DNA of 64,000 nucleotides, taken from the NCBI GenBank assembly GCA_013176395.1, contig JABMLP010000022.1, positions 682,001 through 746,000 on the forward strand, in the 5' to 3' direction. The position numbers were made by a program, and so were the translations under genes. Of the stretch, positions 34,501 to 44,939 are shown one piece after another (the first letter of the stretch is position 1; each line of letters starts with the position of its first letter). The DNA is from Venturia oleaginea (Eukaryota > Ascomycota > Dothideomycetes > Venturiales > Venturiaceae). The notes beneath the pieces were generated by a model that ran no database searches, was not told the DNA's origin, and saw only the letters and a list, made by a program, of their open reading frames with translations.

Positions 34501-35930
34501 TTAAGTCCGGTAATCACCATTGATGGTGACATACTCGTGACTGAAATCGCAAGTCCAGTAGACCGCCTCTTCACCTGGCTGCTCGCTCAGCTTGACCACA
34601 ATTTCCAGGTCCTCTGGCTCCAATATTTCCGCTGCCCTGGTCTCATCCACATTCTGTGGCTCTCCATTAACGAGAAGCTTCAACTCGGGGCTACCGTCGG
34701 AAGGAATGAAGCTAACGCTGGTCTCAGTGGGAACAACACCCTGCACGCCCTCAGCGTAACCAGTGGCGCATAGAATACGTCCCCAATTCGCGTCTTTTCC
34801 ATACAGAGCAGTCTTCACGAGCGGCGATCGCGCAATTGTAGAGGCAACGCGTTTGGCATCTTCGTATCGTTTGGCATTCGTGACTCGAATGGTCACAAAC
34901 TTGGTCGCACCCTCTCCGTCACGGACAACTAGCTTTGCCAGATCTTCTGCAAAGCTTGTGAGTGTTTCTTGCAATTTTGCGTATGCCGGACTGAGATTGT
35001 CCATAATTTTAGGACCACCGGCAGCTCCATTGGCCAGTATAACTACTGTGTCATTTGTACTCGTGTCACCGTCGATGGAGATACTGTTGAAAGACTTGTC
35101 TATTGCCGCTGTGAGAAGGGCGGAAAGGGCTGGTGAAGCAATGGGTGCGTCGGTGCAAATTATGCCCAGAAGAGTTGCCATGTTTGGGTGAATCATGCCA
35201 GCTCCTTTCGTCATACCAACCAAGCTGTATGTTTGGTTGGATTCAGGGAGTGTAAATTGGCGAGAGAGTAGTTTAGGGAACGTATCGGTGGTGCAAATGG
35301 CTCGGGCAGCTCGCAGCCAGTGGGAGTGAGTTGAGCCCAAGTCCGAGTGGGCAGATGGGATCTTGTGGAGGATCTTTTTCAAAGGTAGTCTTGGGAAGTC
35401 AGTATGTGTGCTCCGTGATGCGAATCCCAAGCATACCGCTGTCCTATCACACCAGTGCTCATGACCATAGTCCTGGAGCCACTTCCATCGTTGTTGTAAT
35501 TCTCGTCAAAGCACTTGTCAGTCTCCTCGCCCATCTTCACAGCATCTTCGATTCCTCCCTTTCCTGTCACAGCATTGGCACATCCTGAATTCACCACAAC
35601 AGCTCGGATGCCATCTCCATGCCTCCTCTGTAGCATGTCCCGCGTTACCGTTACCGGAGCAGCTTGGAACTTGTTCTTTGTGAAAACAGCAGCGCCTGCA
35701 CATGGTGTTTCTGACGCTACAAGAGCAAGATCGTCGAATCTAGTGTTGGAAGCCTTGACTCCGACGTGGGCACTGGCAGCGAGGAAACCTTTGGGGTAGT
35801 TGCCGGAGGAGGGGACATATTTCGCCTTTGCTGGAGGTATCGCGCCTTCTCCTGGTGCAGAGTAGTATCTCACTAGAGTTCCGAAATTTACGGCAAGGCG
35901 TTTGAACGACTGAGGGCGTGTCAGAGCCAT
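34501..35930 (-). CDS. ARG7: Mitochondrial ArgJ: ornithine acetyltransferase / N-acetylglutamate synthase
   Basis: ArgJ transfers the acetyl group from N-acetylornithine to glutamate and, in bifunctional forms, also acetylates glutamate with acetyl-CoA, closing the acetyl cycle of arginine synthesis in the mitochondrial matrix. Exons 35930-35437 and 35389-34501 encode 460 residues. The N-terminus is a presequence ([20 protein letters not shown]). Family motifs are [36 protein letters not shown], and [15 protein letters not shown], where the precursor cleaves itself between Ala and Thr so that Thr becomes the nucleophile. [12 protein letters not shown] and the C-terminal [14 protein letters not shown] are also typical. 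The length matches the family. A TGACTC word at about 36241 could be a Cpc1/Gcn4 site, weakly supported. Confidence 0.95.
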
Positions 35931-36342
35931 TGTGCCGTGGTTTGTGAATGTGAGCTCGAGAGAGACGGTGAATGGAATTGAGGTAAGACGACGAGGAATT
36001 GAATGACGCGACGCAAAGTGGAGATGCAATTTGCAATGGAAATTTCTACTGAGCTATTCTTACTTTTGAAAAGCTTTCGGCCGCTCAATGGTTGTTAGGT
36101 CTTCACATTCTTATCGGCATTTCTCACATGCGGCCAGATTCCGCTGTCGGACTCGAACCCATTTTTTCCAAAGTCTCGAGGCATTGGATCATGCCAAATT
36201 TTCTTTCATTATCTCGAGGTATTGGATACTTGCAGAGAATTGACTCTCAAACATGTTAGCTTAACCGCATAAAGGATACTGTCCTACACCCCAAAGCACC
36301 CATTTTGCGGGACTATGCATTTCAGGATCCCGCATCTTGTCT
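35931..36342. other. Promoter region of ArgJ and 3' side of the next gene
   Basis: No gene. A TGACTC word near 36241 may be an amino-acid-starvation element. A motif resembling a reversed tRNA B-box near 36150 is not part of a cloverleaf. Confidence 0.35.
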
Positions 36343-37053
36343 TCAGAAACTATCCTCCGTCTTCGCCTTTTTTTTCTTCAAGCTCTCCGAGCTCCAAGCC
36401 GGATCTTGCTTTACCCTACCCTCAGCCTGACTAGCAGCAGCAGCCCTCAACTGATCCATAAAGGCATTACCCTTTTTTACCTCAATTGGGCTATCATCAA
36501 TCTCCACCACTTCATCCTCCTGCTTACGAACACGCTTCTTGGAACCCGTCTGGCCAGCTGCAGGAGTTGGCGAAGCGGTAGAAGCGCATATATCGCCCTC
36601 TCCGCCCTCGGAGTCATCGCAATCGTCTGCGGCGCGGGTGGATTTTGCTGCGAAGCCAGAGAAGAGAGTACTCTTTCCTTGATGACCGCGAGATTTTGGG
36701 GTACTACCGAAGGTGGCGGCCGCTGCTTTTTTGGTGCGAGAGTGTGGGGTTCCGCTGGTACTGGCGCCTGATCCGGAGTCTGCGTTGACTTTCTTCTTTA
36801 GGCCGGTGATATGTTGGGTTAGGGCGGAGAGGGTGGGTGGTGGACCTTTATGGGCGGCTTTGATTGTTAAGAGGGGTTATATAAGGTGGGATAGAAAGAC
36901 TTACGCCAGGCGGCTACGATAGCTTGGGGGTTAACTGGACCGCCGGATTTGAGAATAGCGACGAGAAGCTGGGATGGAGTTAGTATTGTAAATGGATAAA
37001 GACAAATTGGAACGTACAGTCTCATGTGTCTCGGAGTTCCAGGAGATGGGCAT
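36343..37053 (-). CDS. Small Myb/SANT-like protein, cluster member A
   Basis: Exons 37053-37018, 36968-36905 and 36857-36343 give 204 residues. The N-terminal 55 residues form the domain: SWNSETHETLLVAILKSGG, then VNPQAIVAAWPAHKG, then a third helix ITGLKKK. The spaced Trp and Glu, the LL-AIL helix and the helix-turn layout resemble a single Myb/SANT repeat. The rest is disordered, with Lys/Ser/Thr runs, an acidic stretch and a Lys-rich C-terminus (SLKKKKAKTEDSF). I infer a nuclear chromatin- or DNA-binding role. The first intron falls within the domain, at a place similar to other members of this cluster. The exact family name is not certain. Confidence 0.7.
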
Positions 37054-37664
37054 TTTGAAGATGCTGAACGAGGGATATTAGTATTGTTATCTGTATTTGT
37101 GTAGGGAAAATTGGGTGGGGATAGGTGAAGAAGAAAGAATGTTCGGAGGGGAGAAGAGATATTTATAGGCTGAGTGGGCGGCTTTAAGTGAGGTGAAGTG
37201 AAGGCTGTGGGTTTAGAGAAGAGTCATACGAGGAATACTAGACGTATAACACGAGTTGTTAAACCAATCGATAGGCTTACGAAAGCCTTGCGGTATAAGC
37301 TTCAATGGTCTTTATCTCGTCGAGACTTACAGGTAGCCTTTTGAGCCTTGCTAGTTGATAGTAAGATATTGTCTTAAGGTGTTAGTCGTTGACTACTGCC
37401 TTCCTATACTAAATTTTCAAGAACCCCCAGCCTAGACAGCCTAGAGACGGACGGATTATCTAATATAATCGCCCCAACTAGCGTATTATTCTCCAGGCTT
37501 CACTTCTTCTATCATAACACACTACAGTACCCTCCTCCCTTTCATCTACACAACCAAACTTTACTCTCCCACACATCTACTCTCTACTCCAACCTTTACT
37601 TTCCCACACACCTTTCCTCCAACAATACACTCACACTCACCCCACCACTCGCACTTCACCCAAA
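37054..37664. other. Divergent promoter between cluster members A and B
   Basis: About 610 bp between two divergent starts. It is C/A-rich near member B, and no other gene is seen. Confidence 0.4.
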
Positions 37665-38185
37665 ATGGCAATCGACTGGAAATCCGCCGAAAACAACGAG
37701 CGCCTCCTCACCTGCGTCTACGCCTGGCTCCAAGAATCAGGCACAACAGTGAGTTCACCCCACCCCACAAACACACACACGCACAAGGAAACAAACACAA
37801 CACTAATCCATACATCCGACAAACAGATCAACCACCACCGCATCGCGCAATTCTTCGGCAACGGCGCCACCTACGATGCCGTCCAAGGCAATTTCCGCAA
37901 ATTCAAGAAGAGAATTGAGGATTTGAAGGCTGAGGTTGAGGGGGGTAGAGAGGCTGTTATTGTACCGTCGAGGGCGAGGGCGGGGATGAAGAAGGGGAAG
38001 GGTTCTGAGGGTATGTGAAACTGTTTTGCCTGCTTTTGGGTTATTGGGACTGACTTTTTCCCCTTCTTTTTCTAGGTGTTTTGAGTGGACGGGTTACGAA
38101 GAGTACTAAGAAGAAGGCTAGAGGTGGGAAGGTTGAGGAGGAGGGTGGTGGTGAGGAGGGAGCTGATGAGGGTGATGAGATTTGA
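37665..38185 (+). CDS. Small Myb/SANT-like protein, cluster member B
   Basis: Exons 37665-37748, 37827-38010 and 38076-38185 give 125 residues. The domain is IDWKSAENNERLLTCVYAWL, then across the first intron INHHRIAQFFGNGATYDAVQ and NFRKFKKRIEDLK. It has the W--E--LL first helix and the short later helices of the cluster. A basic region (RARAGMKKGKG) and a Gly/Glu-rich acidic tail follow. It is divergent from member A. Inferred to be a small nuclear protein; function unknown. Confidence 0.72.
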
Positions 38186-38742
38186 TGGATTGGGTAGTTT
38201 GGAGAGTGGGGAGTTGGTGGTGTTTTCATTTCGGGTTGGTTATATGGATATTGGCGTTGGCGTTGGGGGGTTGGAGCTCAAAATGCTGGGATTATAATAA
38301 TGTAATAATTCGAATTCGCAAATACATTTCCAGAGTTCTGGCCAGGATGGAATTAAGGTGTTGCAAGGAGTTCGGTTTGTGCATGCTGAACTAATCCCTT
38401 AGTCGCCGTGAAATGAAGAATATCCAGCTTCCCATGCTATCTTCCCATTCGCAAACACCCTAAGGAAGTAATCTCGTCACCCTTTCGAAAAGCAATACCA
38501 CCAATACCCTGCGTAAACTCAAATCATGACCGGGAGAAAATCTCGAGTCTCTCCTTCGACATAAAAGAGTCAACAACCATAACTCCCTCAAAATGAAAGA
38601 TCCATCAACCACCTCCTCAACTCCCCAATCTGAAACGTATATTCAGTCATGCATCCACACCAATTAACCCTCTCATGCTCATGCTCGTCCCTATCCTCAT
38701 CCTTAACCGTAGAGTTCCTAAAACCAAACCAATTAGCAACAT

Positions 38743-39318
38743 TCACACCAACACACCACAGAAAACCCACTTCTCGTCATCATCAACATCGTCCGTCTCC
38801 TCCTTCTTAACAGATGTCTTCGCTTTCTTGGCTGGCGTAGCCATTTCCTCCTCGTCATTGTCCGTGGCAGCAACAGTGGCGGCTTTGGAACGACCCCGCT
38901 TGGGAGTAGCCTTGGGTTTGACAGGGGTGGAAGCGCTGGCTGATGCGGCACCGGTGAAGATATTGGCGTCGCGCTTTTTGATCTTGGCGAATTTTTGGCT
39001 GGGAAGGGATGTATAAGTTGATTGAATGAAGAATCTTGCGGGTTGAGATTGATATTGATATTTTTCTAGTGAGTTGAGGTGTGAGAAGTGCCAGAAATTT
39101 ATAGATATCGATGTTTGGGTGCGTGTGTGTATTCTGCAGGTTTAATTGGTGACCTGGTGGTTGTGTTGTGATTATGAAAGGGAAAATGCTGACCGGGCAG
39201 CTTCAGATGTGACTCCCACATCAGTTGCGATGCCAGCCCAATCTATGCCCGACGTATTTAGACGCGCAATAATTGCCAAGAGCAAATGTCGCTCAATGTG
39301 ATAATCCCAAGAAGGCAT
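38743..39318 (-). CDS. Small Myb/SANT-like protein, cluster member C (with last exon of the array)
   Basis: Exon 39318-39194 encodes the domain: MPSWDYHIERHLLLAIIARL, then TSGIDWAGIATDVGVTSEAA ending at Arg. Exon 38998-38743 encodes a basic Lys/Ser/Thr/Ala-rich tail (KFAKIKKRDANIF, PKATPKRGRSKAA, TPAKKAKTSVKKEE) and an acidic end. The total is 126 residues. The donor is GTCAGC and the acceptor TTCCCAG, with phases matching. The tail resembles histone-H1-like or chromatin protein tails. Upstream on the same strand are five more copies of the first exon; this is the only copy directly followed by the tail exon. Confidence 0.72.
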
Positions 39319-39469
39319 CCTCGCTGATTGGAGAGGTAGATGTTTATGTTTGTGTTTGTGTTTGTGTTTGTGTGTGGTACGAAAGCGGGAGACGAAAGAA
39401 TTGAATCAGGCCAACGCATGCTAAGAAGGTAAAGGAGGCGTATGGAGGTGAAAAGAGGGAAAAGCCGAC

Positions 39470-39603
39470 CTGACAGCGTCTTTGCTTAGGCCGCCGCCCA
39501 TCTGAGCAGCGATAGCAACCCAGTCGAAGCTGGAGGTGTTGAATTGGGCGAGCACGGTAAATGCTAGGCGCTTCTCAGCAGCGTCATCCCAATTATATGA
39601 CAT
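39470..39603 (-). other. Array module 5 (open first exon)
   Basis: The intact frame reads MSYNWDDAAEKRLAFTVLAQ, then FDWVAIAAQMGGGLSKDAV and a split Arg codon at a GTCGGC donor. It could splice to the tail exon at 38998 in the same phase as module 6, skipping module 6. Confidence 0.6.
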
Positions 39604-39678
39604 GTTTGATGATTGTGGAGGTAAAGGTGAAGGTATGTGTTGGAGAGTGGGAGGAAGGAAGTGGAGGGAAAAGCCAAC

Positions 39679-39834
39679 CTAGCAGATGAGGCGGTGACCT
39701 GACTGTCAACATCGCCTGCTATAGCAACCCAGTCCAAGTTGGCTGGTATATTGCATTGGGATAGAACCGCGAGGAAGTCGTTTTCCAGTACCGTCTCTCC
39801 ATTTAAATTGAGTGCCGTTTGCTGGACGAGGCAT
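39679..39834 (-). pseudogene. Array module 4 (frameshifted first exon)
   Basis: The start MPRPANGTQFKWRD is followed, in a different frame, by ETVLENDFLAVLSQ and NLDWVAIAGDVDSQVTASSA ending at Arg. The shift lies near 39790-39800. The donor is GTTGGC. Confidence 0.55.
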
Positions 39835-39920
39835 GGTTGAAGGAGTGGGGTGTACGTGTTGTTGAGTATTTGAGGGAGTGGATGGTGGAAGAGAAGTGGA
39901 AGGCGGGAAAAAGGTAACAC

Positions 39921-40084
39921 TAAAGCGCATGCCTGAGCCGTAAGGTCTTCGTCGGTTCCGCTCGCGATGGCGCTCATGTCAAGACCCGAGAGTTCGCCAT
40001 GGGCAGCGATGATGTTGAGAAGAAGATGTCTCTCTATATTCTCGTCCCAGCGAAATCGAGAACCTTTGGCTGGCCTCTGGGCAT
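39921..40084 (-). pseudogene. Array module 3 (frameshifted first exon)
   Basis: The ATG at 40084 begins MPRGQPK. A missing base near 40062-40067 moves the domain (RFRWDENIERHLLLNIIAAH, LDMSAIASGTDEDLTAQACA) to another frame. A GTGTTACC at 39920 is the likely donor. Confidence 0.55.
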
Positions 40085-40216
40085 GATCGGAGTCGGAAAG
40101 GGTGGTAGTTGTATATGTTGGGAGCGGTTGTTTTGGTAAAGTCGAAGTGTGGAAGTGGGAATGGGTAGTAGGGAGAACTAAAGGATGAGAGATGGAGGTA
40201 GGGTATGTTTGTGGGT

Positions 40217-40363
40217 CTAACTAGCATGCATGACCTTGTCGCCAATATCTACTGCGACAGTAGCCCAATCAGTGCCAGAGACGATGCTACTCGCGAGAAT
40301 GGCCTCCAGGAACCGCTTCTCGGTGGCATCATCCCAGTTGACAAGAGTTCGGTTTGCTGCCAT
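40217..40363 (-). other. Array module 2 (open first exon, donor damaged)
   Basis: The open frame reads MAANRTLVNWDDATEKRFLE, then ILASSIVSGTDWATVAVDIG. At the expected exon end GCTAG is followed by TTAG, not GTTAG, so the donor looks lost and the frame stops at TAG 40217. Confidence 0.6.
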
Positions 40364-40493
40364 TGTGGAATATTAAGGGTTGTATATTTGTTGGAGAAGA
40401 TGTTGTTGTGTAGAGTAAGAGTAAGAATAGGATTTTTAAATCGGAGGGAGGAGGACAAGGCTTCACATGGTTCTATAACACGGGTAGACTTAC

Positions 40494-40649
40494 CTAGCAG
40501 CAGAGGCAGTAAGCGAGCCACCGAAGCGGGCGCAGATTGAGGTCCAATTGATACTCGAGGGATTGATATCGGCGATCATGCATGAGGAGATGGCGCTCAG
40601 TTTCATCGTCCCAGACGGTGCGGTCTCCATTCGGCTGTCCTGAAGGCAT
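40494..40649 (-). pseudogene. Array module 1 (frameshifted first exon)
   Basis: It starts with MPSGQPNGDRTVWDDETERH and LLM, then loses frame at a doubled CATG (40577-40584). The expected continuation (IADINPSSINWTSICARFGG, ending ASAAR) is intact in the shifted frame and stops at a good GTAAGT donor. Confidence 0.6.
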
Positions 40650-42249
40650 TTACAAAAAGGATAGAGGTTGGAACGAATTAAGTGTCGTGGAGGAAGATGG
40701 CCTTTCTGGAAAGGAATATCGGAAGTGAAGTTAGTGTTTTGTGGAAGGAAGAACGTGAGAGAAAAGTGAGCACAGTCTCGTAGAAGGACACAAGTACGCT
40801 AATTACGAGTCAGCATCCTTCTGTTATATATTCTGCCACTTTCACATGCCTTATGTGTCACCATTGAAACCTCGTGCGACGTTCAAAACCACAACACGCA
40901 ACAATTTTCGTAACGCATGAACCGCTCCCCGTCACCACTGGCGGGGGAAGATACATATAGAAACTGAAAGCCATTCTTGTAAAGCTGGTATGGGTCCTGG
41001 CTTTCAGCCTCGTCAACGAGGCTGAGACGCCAACCCCAGTGAATTTACCAAGTCTCTACCCTTCAACAAAGCATGAGATCTGAATTGAGACCATTATTTG
41101 AAGATAAATATCGATATAATCCTGGCGAGATTATCTTTGAGGATCACCAGAAATTGATCGATATTGATCTTCGCTTACTAAGGTCTAAATGCGAGGCTAT
41201 GTCGTGATTTTTGGAGGCTAAGAACGCTGAATCAACGAAGCCACTATAAGCCTTGTGACACGCCAAAACTTCATCAGTAATCACAAGCTAGTCTTCTAGT
41301 CAGGCGTGAACGTGATCGATTCCGAGCCTTGTAAAAAATCAGTTAATTGTATGGAATTTTCCGATCATTCATCACGAAACAGGCATTAAGAAATATCACA
41401 ACTCACCACCATAATGCAAGGCCTCCGCCACATAGTCATTGCGCCTTTCTGTATCATTGTAGATCCTCTCGAGTTTCCTAGCTCGTGATTCCAAAATCAT
41501 TTTATCGCCAAGAGCTTGCTCCTGCATGTAACCGACATGAAATATCTACTCAAAGACACTCTTTCACCAGCTCCATACAATGAAAGCAATCTCAAATATA
41601 GGTAAGAGATACCTTAGAAATAATTCTGCACCAAGATATAACAAACCTATTATCTTTCCAAGTGGACCTCACCATTCATTAGCACATTTTAAATTCTCCT
41701 CCTGTCATCGGTAAGTATTTGTACCTTGCTGGACATACTTCATTCAGCCTCCGTTCGTAGATATCTCTTTACCTAAGTAGTTAACATGCCAACCAACAAA
41801 CAGAATGTAGAATTCATTTGGGCCATCTGTTGCAATCACGTGTTATGGGCATGGCCCATGGTTGGTATAGGCTAAGAGCCTAAGCCTGATTGAGCCTAGT
41901 ATAGAGAAAGAACCTCATTGAGGTTCTCTGTTTGTAGATACCTTCACTCTTTAACTGAATCTAAACAATCTTTGGCTACGAGTATGCTGCGTCTTTCCAG
42001 CTACCGTCCCGTAATATCACGCAATAGGGCTATATCGCTGGAGGCCTTAAGCCCCCATTTAGCCTCGTATTTTGGGCAGATTCTTTATAGGATCTTCAAG
42101 TCCTCTATCCTTACTTTAGTACATTCTCTTGTATATATAGAGCCCTCATTTCCGCTCAGTTTGAGGGCCATGCAGTCACTCATTGAATTTATCATCATTT
42201 GTGTGTGTTACCATTTCAAACACCATCGTAAAGCAGCTAGAAATCAAAC
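40650..42249. other. Gene-free interval with hairpins and a short open frame
   Basis: A perfect 10-bp-stem palindrome lies at about 41007-41028 (TCAGCCTCGT/ACGAGGCTGA). A second hairpin (AGAACCTCA/TGAGGTTCT) lies near 41909-41928. A 44-codon frame at 41073-41207 (starting MRSELRPLFEDKYRYNPGEI) looks protein-like but is too short to call. No larger gene is seen. Confidence 0.4.
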
Positions 42250-42792
42250 ATGTCAGCTCTCCCCCTCTACACCTCCATCCCTTTACTGATATATCCCCAG
42301 ATCGACTGGAGTATCGTAGCCTCAGCCAATAACGTTAGTAACGGCTACGCAGCACGCATGAGCTTCCACCGCCTCCGCCAAGCAATGGAAGGCATCGCAA
42401 CCAAACACCGCACCCCCAAATCTAGCGACGACTGTCCCGAAACATCAAACTCCAAAAGCAAAACCAAATCCAATATTAAAATACCGAAGTCACGAAATGC
42501 AAAGGACCTCGCTCTGAAACGAAAGCTTGCTGATATTTCGGATAATAAGGAAGAACCGCTTGCTCGTGTTAAAGCGTGGATACGTATAAGGCAGGAGTTG
42601 GAGGATTCCGAGGATGAGTACGTCGATTCGGAGACGAAGGAGAAGCGAGCTATTTTAAGACGGATTAAGCGGGAGGAGGCGAGGGAGAGAGACAATACGA
42701 CGGGAGTGTGTCGCGAAGACGGTCAAGATAGAGAGCGAAGAAGGTTAAACTCACCTCCTAAGCCAAAGAGAGGTGACACCGGTGAGAGATAA
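42250..42792 (+). CDS. Small Myb/SANT-like protein, cluster member D (5' and 3' ends uncertain)
   Basis: The frame contains the domain second half IDWSIVASANNVSNGYAARM and FHRLRQAMEGI, directly after a CCCCAG that could be an acceptor. A Lys/Ser-rich tail follows (KSKTKSNIKIPKSRNAKD, KRKLADISDN) and a charged Glu/Arg-rich region. The listed ATG at 42250 gives a hydrophobic, uncluster-like start, so the true first exon probably lies upstream and was not found. The frame ends at 42792. Another frame continues to 42957 with Val/Lys/Glu-rich sequence containing VKIEGG and IKEEV, so the C-terminus may be longer if a frameshift is a read error. Confidence 0.5.
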   Translation: MSALPLYTSIPLLIYPQIDWSIVASANNVSNGYAARMSFHRLRQAMEGIATKHRTPKSSDDCPETSNSKSKTKSNIKIPKSRNAKDLALKRKLADISDNKEEPLARVKAWIRIRQELEDSEDEYVDSETKEKRAILRRIKREEARERDNTTGVCREDGQDRERRRLNSPPKPKRGDTGER

Positions 42793-43948
42793 AGTTAATG
42801 TAGATAATGTCGTGATCGTGGAACCGAAAGGAGCGATCGCTGTCAAGGACGAGGTTAAAATAGAGGGTGGAGTAATCCTGGACGACCGCACATCTATTCC
42901 AGTCGATGATGTAAGGATTAAAGAAGAAGTATTTGAGGTCCTTGTTGAAGTATAGCGTGGCGCGGTCTTTATTTTGTATCCATGGCCACATTCCCCCGGC
43001 GTTGTTATTACCTCCTTGGCTACATAATGTTGGACATTTTACCACTGGCCATTATTTCAGAAGTTTTCCTGGTTTGAGATTAGCGGCCCTCATCGGAGTT
43101 TGTTGCCAAATATACCATGACTGACTCAGACATCAAGTGTTCTCTGGACTGGACTATTAGCTTAAGTAAGAAGGGAGACGCGAGTTTACCAAAGGTAGCC
43201 ACTAGAGTTCGGAAGAAGAAAGGGTTAAGGGAGTTGTTAGGTAAGGCTAACGGCAAAGTCGATGAGGCTGAGAGCGAGGTAGAAGATAATGTGTCCACTC
43301 GCGAAACTACTCACCCTTAGGTATTTGGACCTGAGTTGGCATAGTAATGAGAAGAATTGGGAGGCTGCACTATAGCTTAGGCGTTATTTTAGAGTCCTGT
43401 CAAAGCTTGTAGTGGTAGTTGAATCTCGGTCCGTTTGAATTTGGATGGTCTCTGTCTCCTTACTGGGCAATTTCGATACGCAGCAAATAAACGCTCGGGA
43501 ACTAGTACCAGGTCTCTCGACGGTGGAAATTAGTTGCAATTAATCAGCAAGTATACGAGCAATGGAGAGGGAGGGTATGTCTTACCCAATCCTCCATACT
43601 AGAGGTTCCTCATACGTCGTTCCAAATAATACCCCTGATCTTCTTCCTACAACAATGATGGTTGCCTGAAGCCGTAAGTCTATAGTAAGCTCAGTCTTGG
43701 TTGTAGCTTGGCTAAAAGTCGGGTCACTTTGATCTCCTATGTTACCTTAACACAGATTAGCGCAATTCGACAGCTCTCCAAACTCCCTCCCATGGCTTGC
43801 CTTCTTCCAACAACAACCAACTTCTAACATACAAACATCGACAACCACATACCGCACAAGCCTTTCCCATTCGATCAAGCATCTCAAGAAGTAAATCGCT
43901 TGGACTTCTTAAGATGATATAGACTGACAGACTCTTAGTATCGCAAAA
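42793..43948. other. Interval between cluster members D and E
   Basis: Apart from the small frame at 43117-43320 no gene is seen. The region immediately before 43949 is C/A-rich promoter-like sequence. Confidence 0.35.
43117..43320 (+). CDS. Possible small basic protein or tail fragment of a cluster gene
   Basis: A 67-codon frame from an ATG encodes a basic middle (RVRKKKGLRELLGKANGK) and an acidic end. Its composition matches the tails of neighbouring cluster genes. It lacks the Myb/SANT-like segment and could be a relic or chance. Confidence 0.3.
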   Translation: MTDSDIKCSLDWTISLSKKGDASLPKVATRVRKKKGLRELLGKANGKVDEAESEVEDNVSTRETTHP

Positions 43949-44388
43949 ATGGCATCAACTAAATCCATCGACTCCGTCCTCGCCGGCCTCAGCCAGTCCG
44001 AATCTGTCGCTATCGTTGCGGCATTCCTCAGCTGCCCAACACCCGGTGTAAGAAATTTCCACACCTTTCTATAGCCTATCTAACAAATCAGGTCGACTTC
44101 AATAAGATGATGGCTCTCGTTGGCGCAAAGACCGTAGCCTCCGCCCGTGAGCGTCTTCGTGTCGCAAAGAAGAAGGCCGATATGATTCTTGAGGCTGCAG
44201 GCCAAGACACATCGTCCGGATCTACGGCAGTTGCAGCTGCTACCCCGAAGAAGACACCAAAGAAGTCGGCTCCAGCAGGTGGCATTAATAAGAAGACACC
44301 AAGCAAATTGAAGCAGGGCCTGCGTAAGGTTGCTGAGCCTGAGGTCAAGGAGGAGGTCGAGGAGGACCACATAGATGATGGCATTTGA
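43949..44388 (+). CDS. Small Myb/SANT-like protein, cluster member E
   Basis: Exons 43949-44047 and 44092-44388 give 131 residues. The N-terminal domain reads SVLAGLSQSESVAIVAAFLS, then after the intron VDFNKMMALVGAKTVASARE and RLRVAKKKADMI. This is the V/I-D-F/W helix with the intron just before it, as in members F and probably D. The tail is Thr/Lys/Pro-rich (TPKKTPKKSAPA), then acidic with VKEEVEED. Inferred nuclear protein of unknown role. Confidence 0.7.
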
Positions 44389-44939
44389 ATAGAGCGAGTA
44401 AAGGTACACGTCGGGTTTCGCTGGGTGTTCATCGGCGTTGGGTTATGATGTCGTCGAGGAGAGGAGCTCAGTCTAGGGTAACACCAGCTCTTGAATACAG
44501 ATTCTCTTCCCATCTCAAGTAGCATTGTTTGCATATGCAGTGCTCAACTCCACATCAATTGCTCTGCACAACAGACAAAGCTGGGTTAGCAATTTCTTGT
44601 CACGACAACAGCGTGATAACACTGTCCACCTGCCTTTCCCCACTATCCAGTGTTATCTGTTTCGTGAGACCTGCCTGCTGCCTAGCGTCCAGATCAAGGG
44701 TCCAGATCTGATCTGATCTATCCGACGGAACTGTCACGTTCATCCTGGACGAGCGGACTTCACTGATAACTTCTCACCTCACTCTTCCGCACCACGCAAC
44801 CGACGACTCTTTCTCAAGACAGCCGACTCTTTCTCAAGACAGCCGACTCTTTCTCAAGACAGCCGACTCTTTCTCAATACATCACTTCGCACAGTATTCT
44901 CCTACACCAAGTGTACAAACACACCGCAAATCACTTGCA
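44389..44939. other. Promoter region of member F with tandem repeat
   Basis: No gene is seen. The interval holds the 20-bp tandem repeat listed separately. Confidence 0.4.
44806..44880 (+). repeat. 20-bp tandem repeat in the promoter/5' leader of member F
   Basis: Four near-identical units of AGCCGACTCTTTCTCAAGAC lie head to tail, ending about 60 bp before the start codon. The first and last units are slightly altered. Copy number could vary between strains. Confidence 0.85.

Larger units (their letters stand above)
39194..40649 (-). repeat. Tandem array of six Myb/SANT-like first exons
   Basis: Six related segments on the minus strand start at 40649, 40363, 40084, 39834, 39603 and 39318 (spacing 286, 279, 250, 231 and 285 bp). 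Each encodes a short start, a W-D/E-E-R-LL first helix and a (D/N)W--IA---G helix ending A-(A/V)-R, where most are followed by a splice donor. Modules 3 to 6 share the intron start GT--GC-TTTTCCC or a near form. Modules 2, 5 and 6 have open frames; 1, 3 and 4 contain small frameshifts. No acceptor lies between modules, so they read as repeated first exons, not as internal exons of one protein. Confidence 0.75.

Noticed and set aside
36130..36190. B-box-like sequence (GGACTCGAACCC) suggesting a minus-strand tRNA
   Set aside because: The flanking bases do not form T, anticodon or acceptor stems, and no A-box lies at the right distance.
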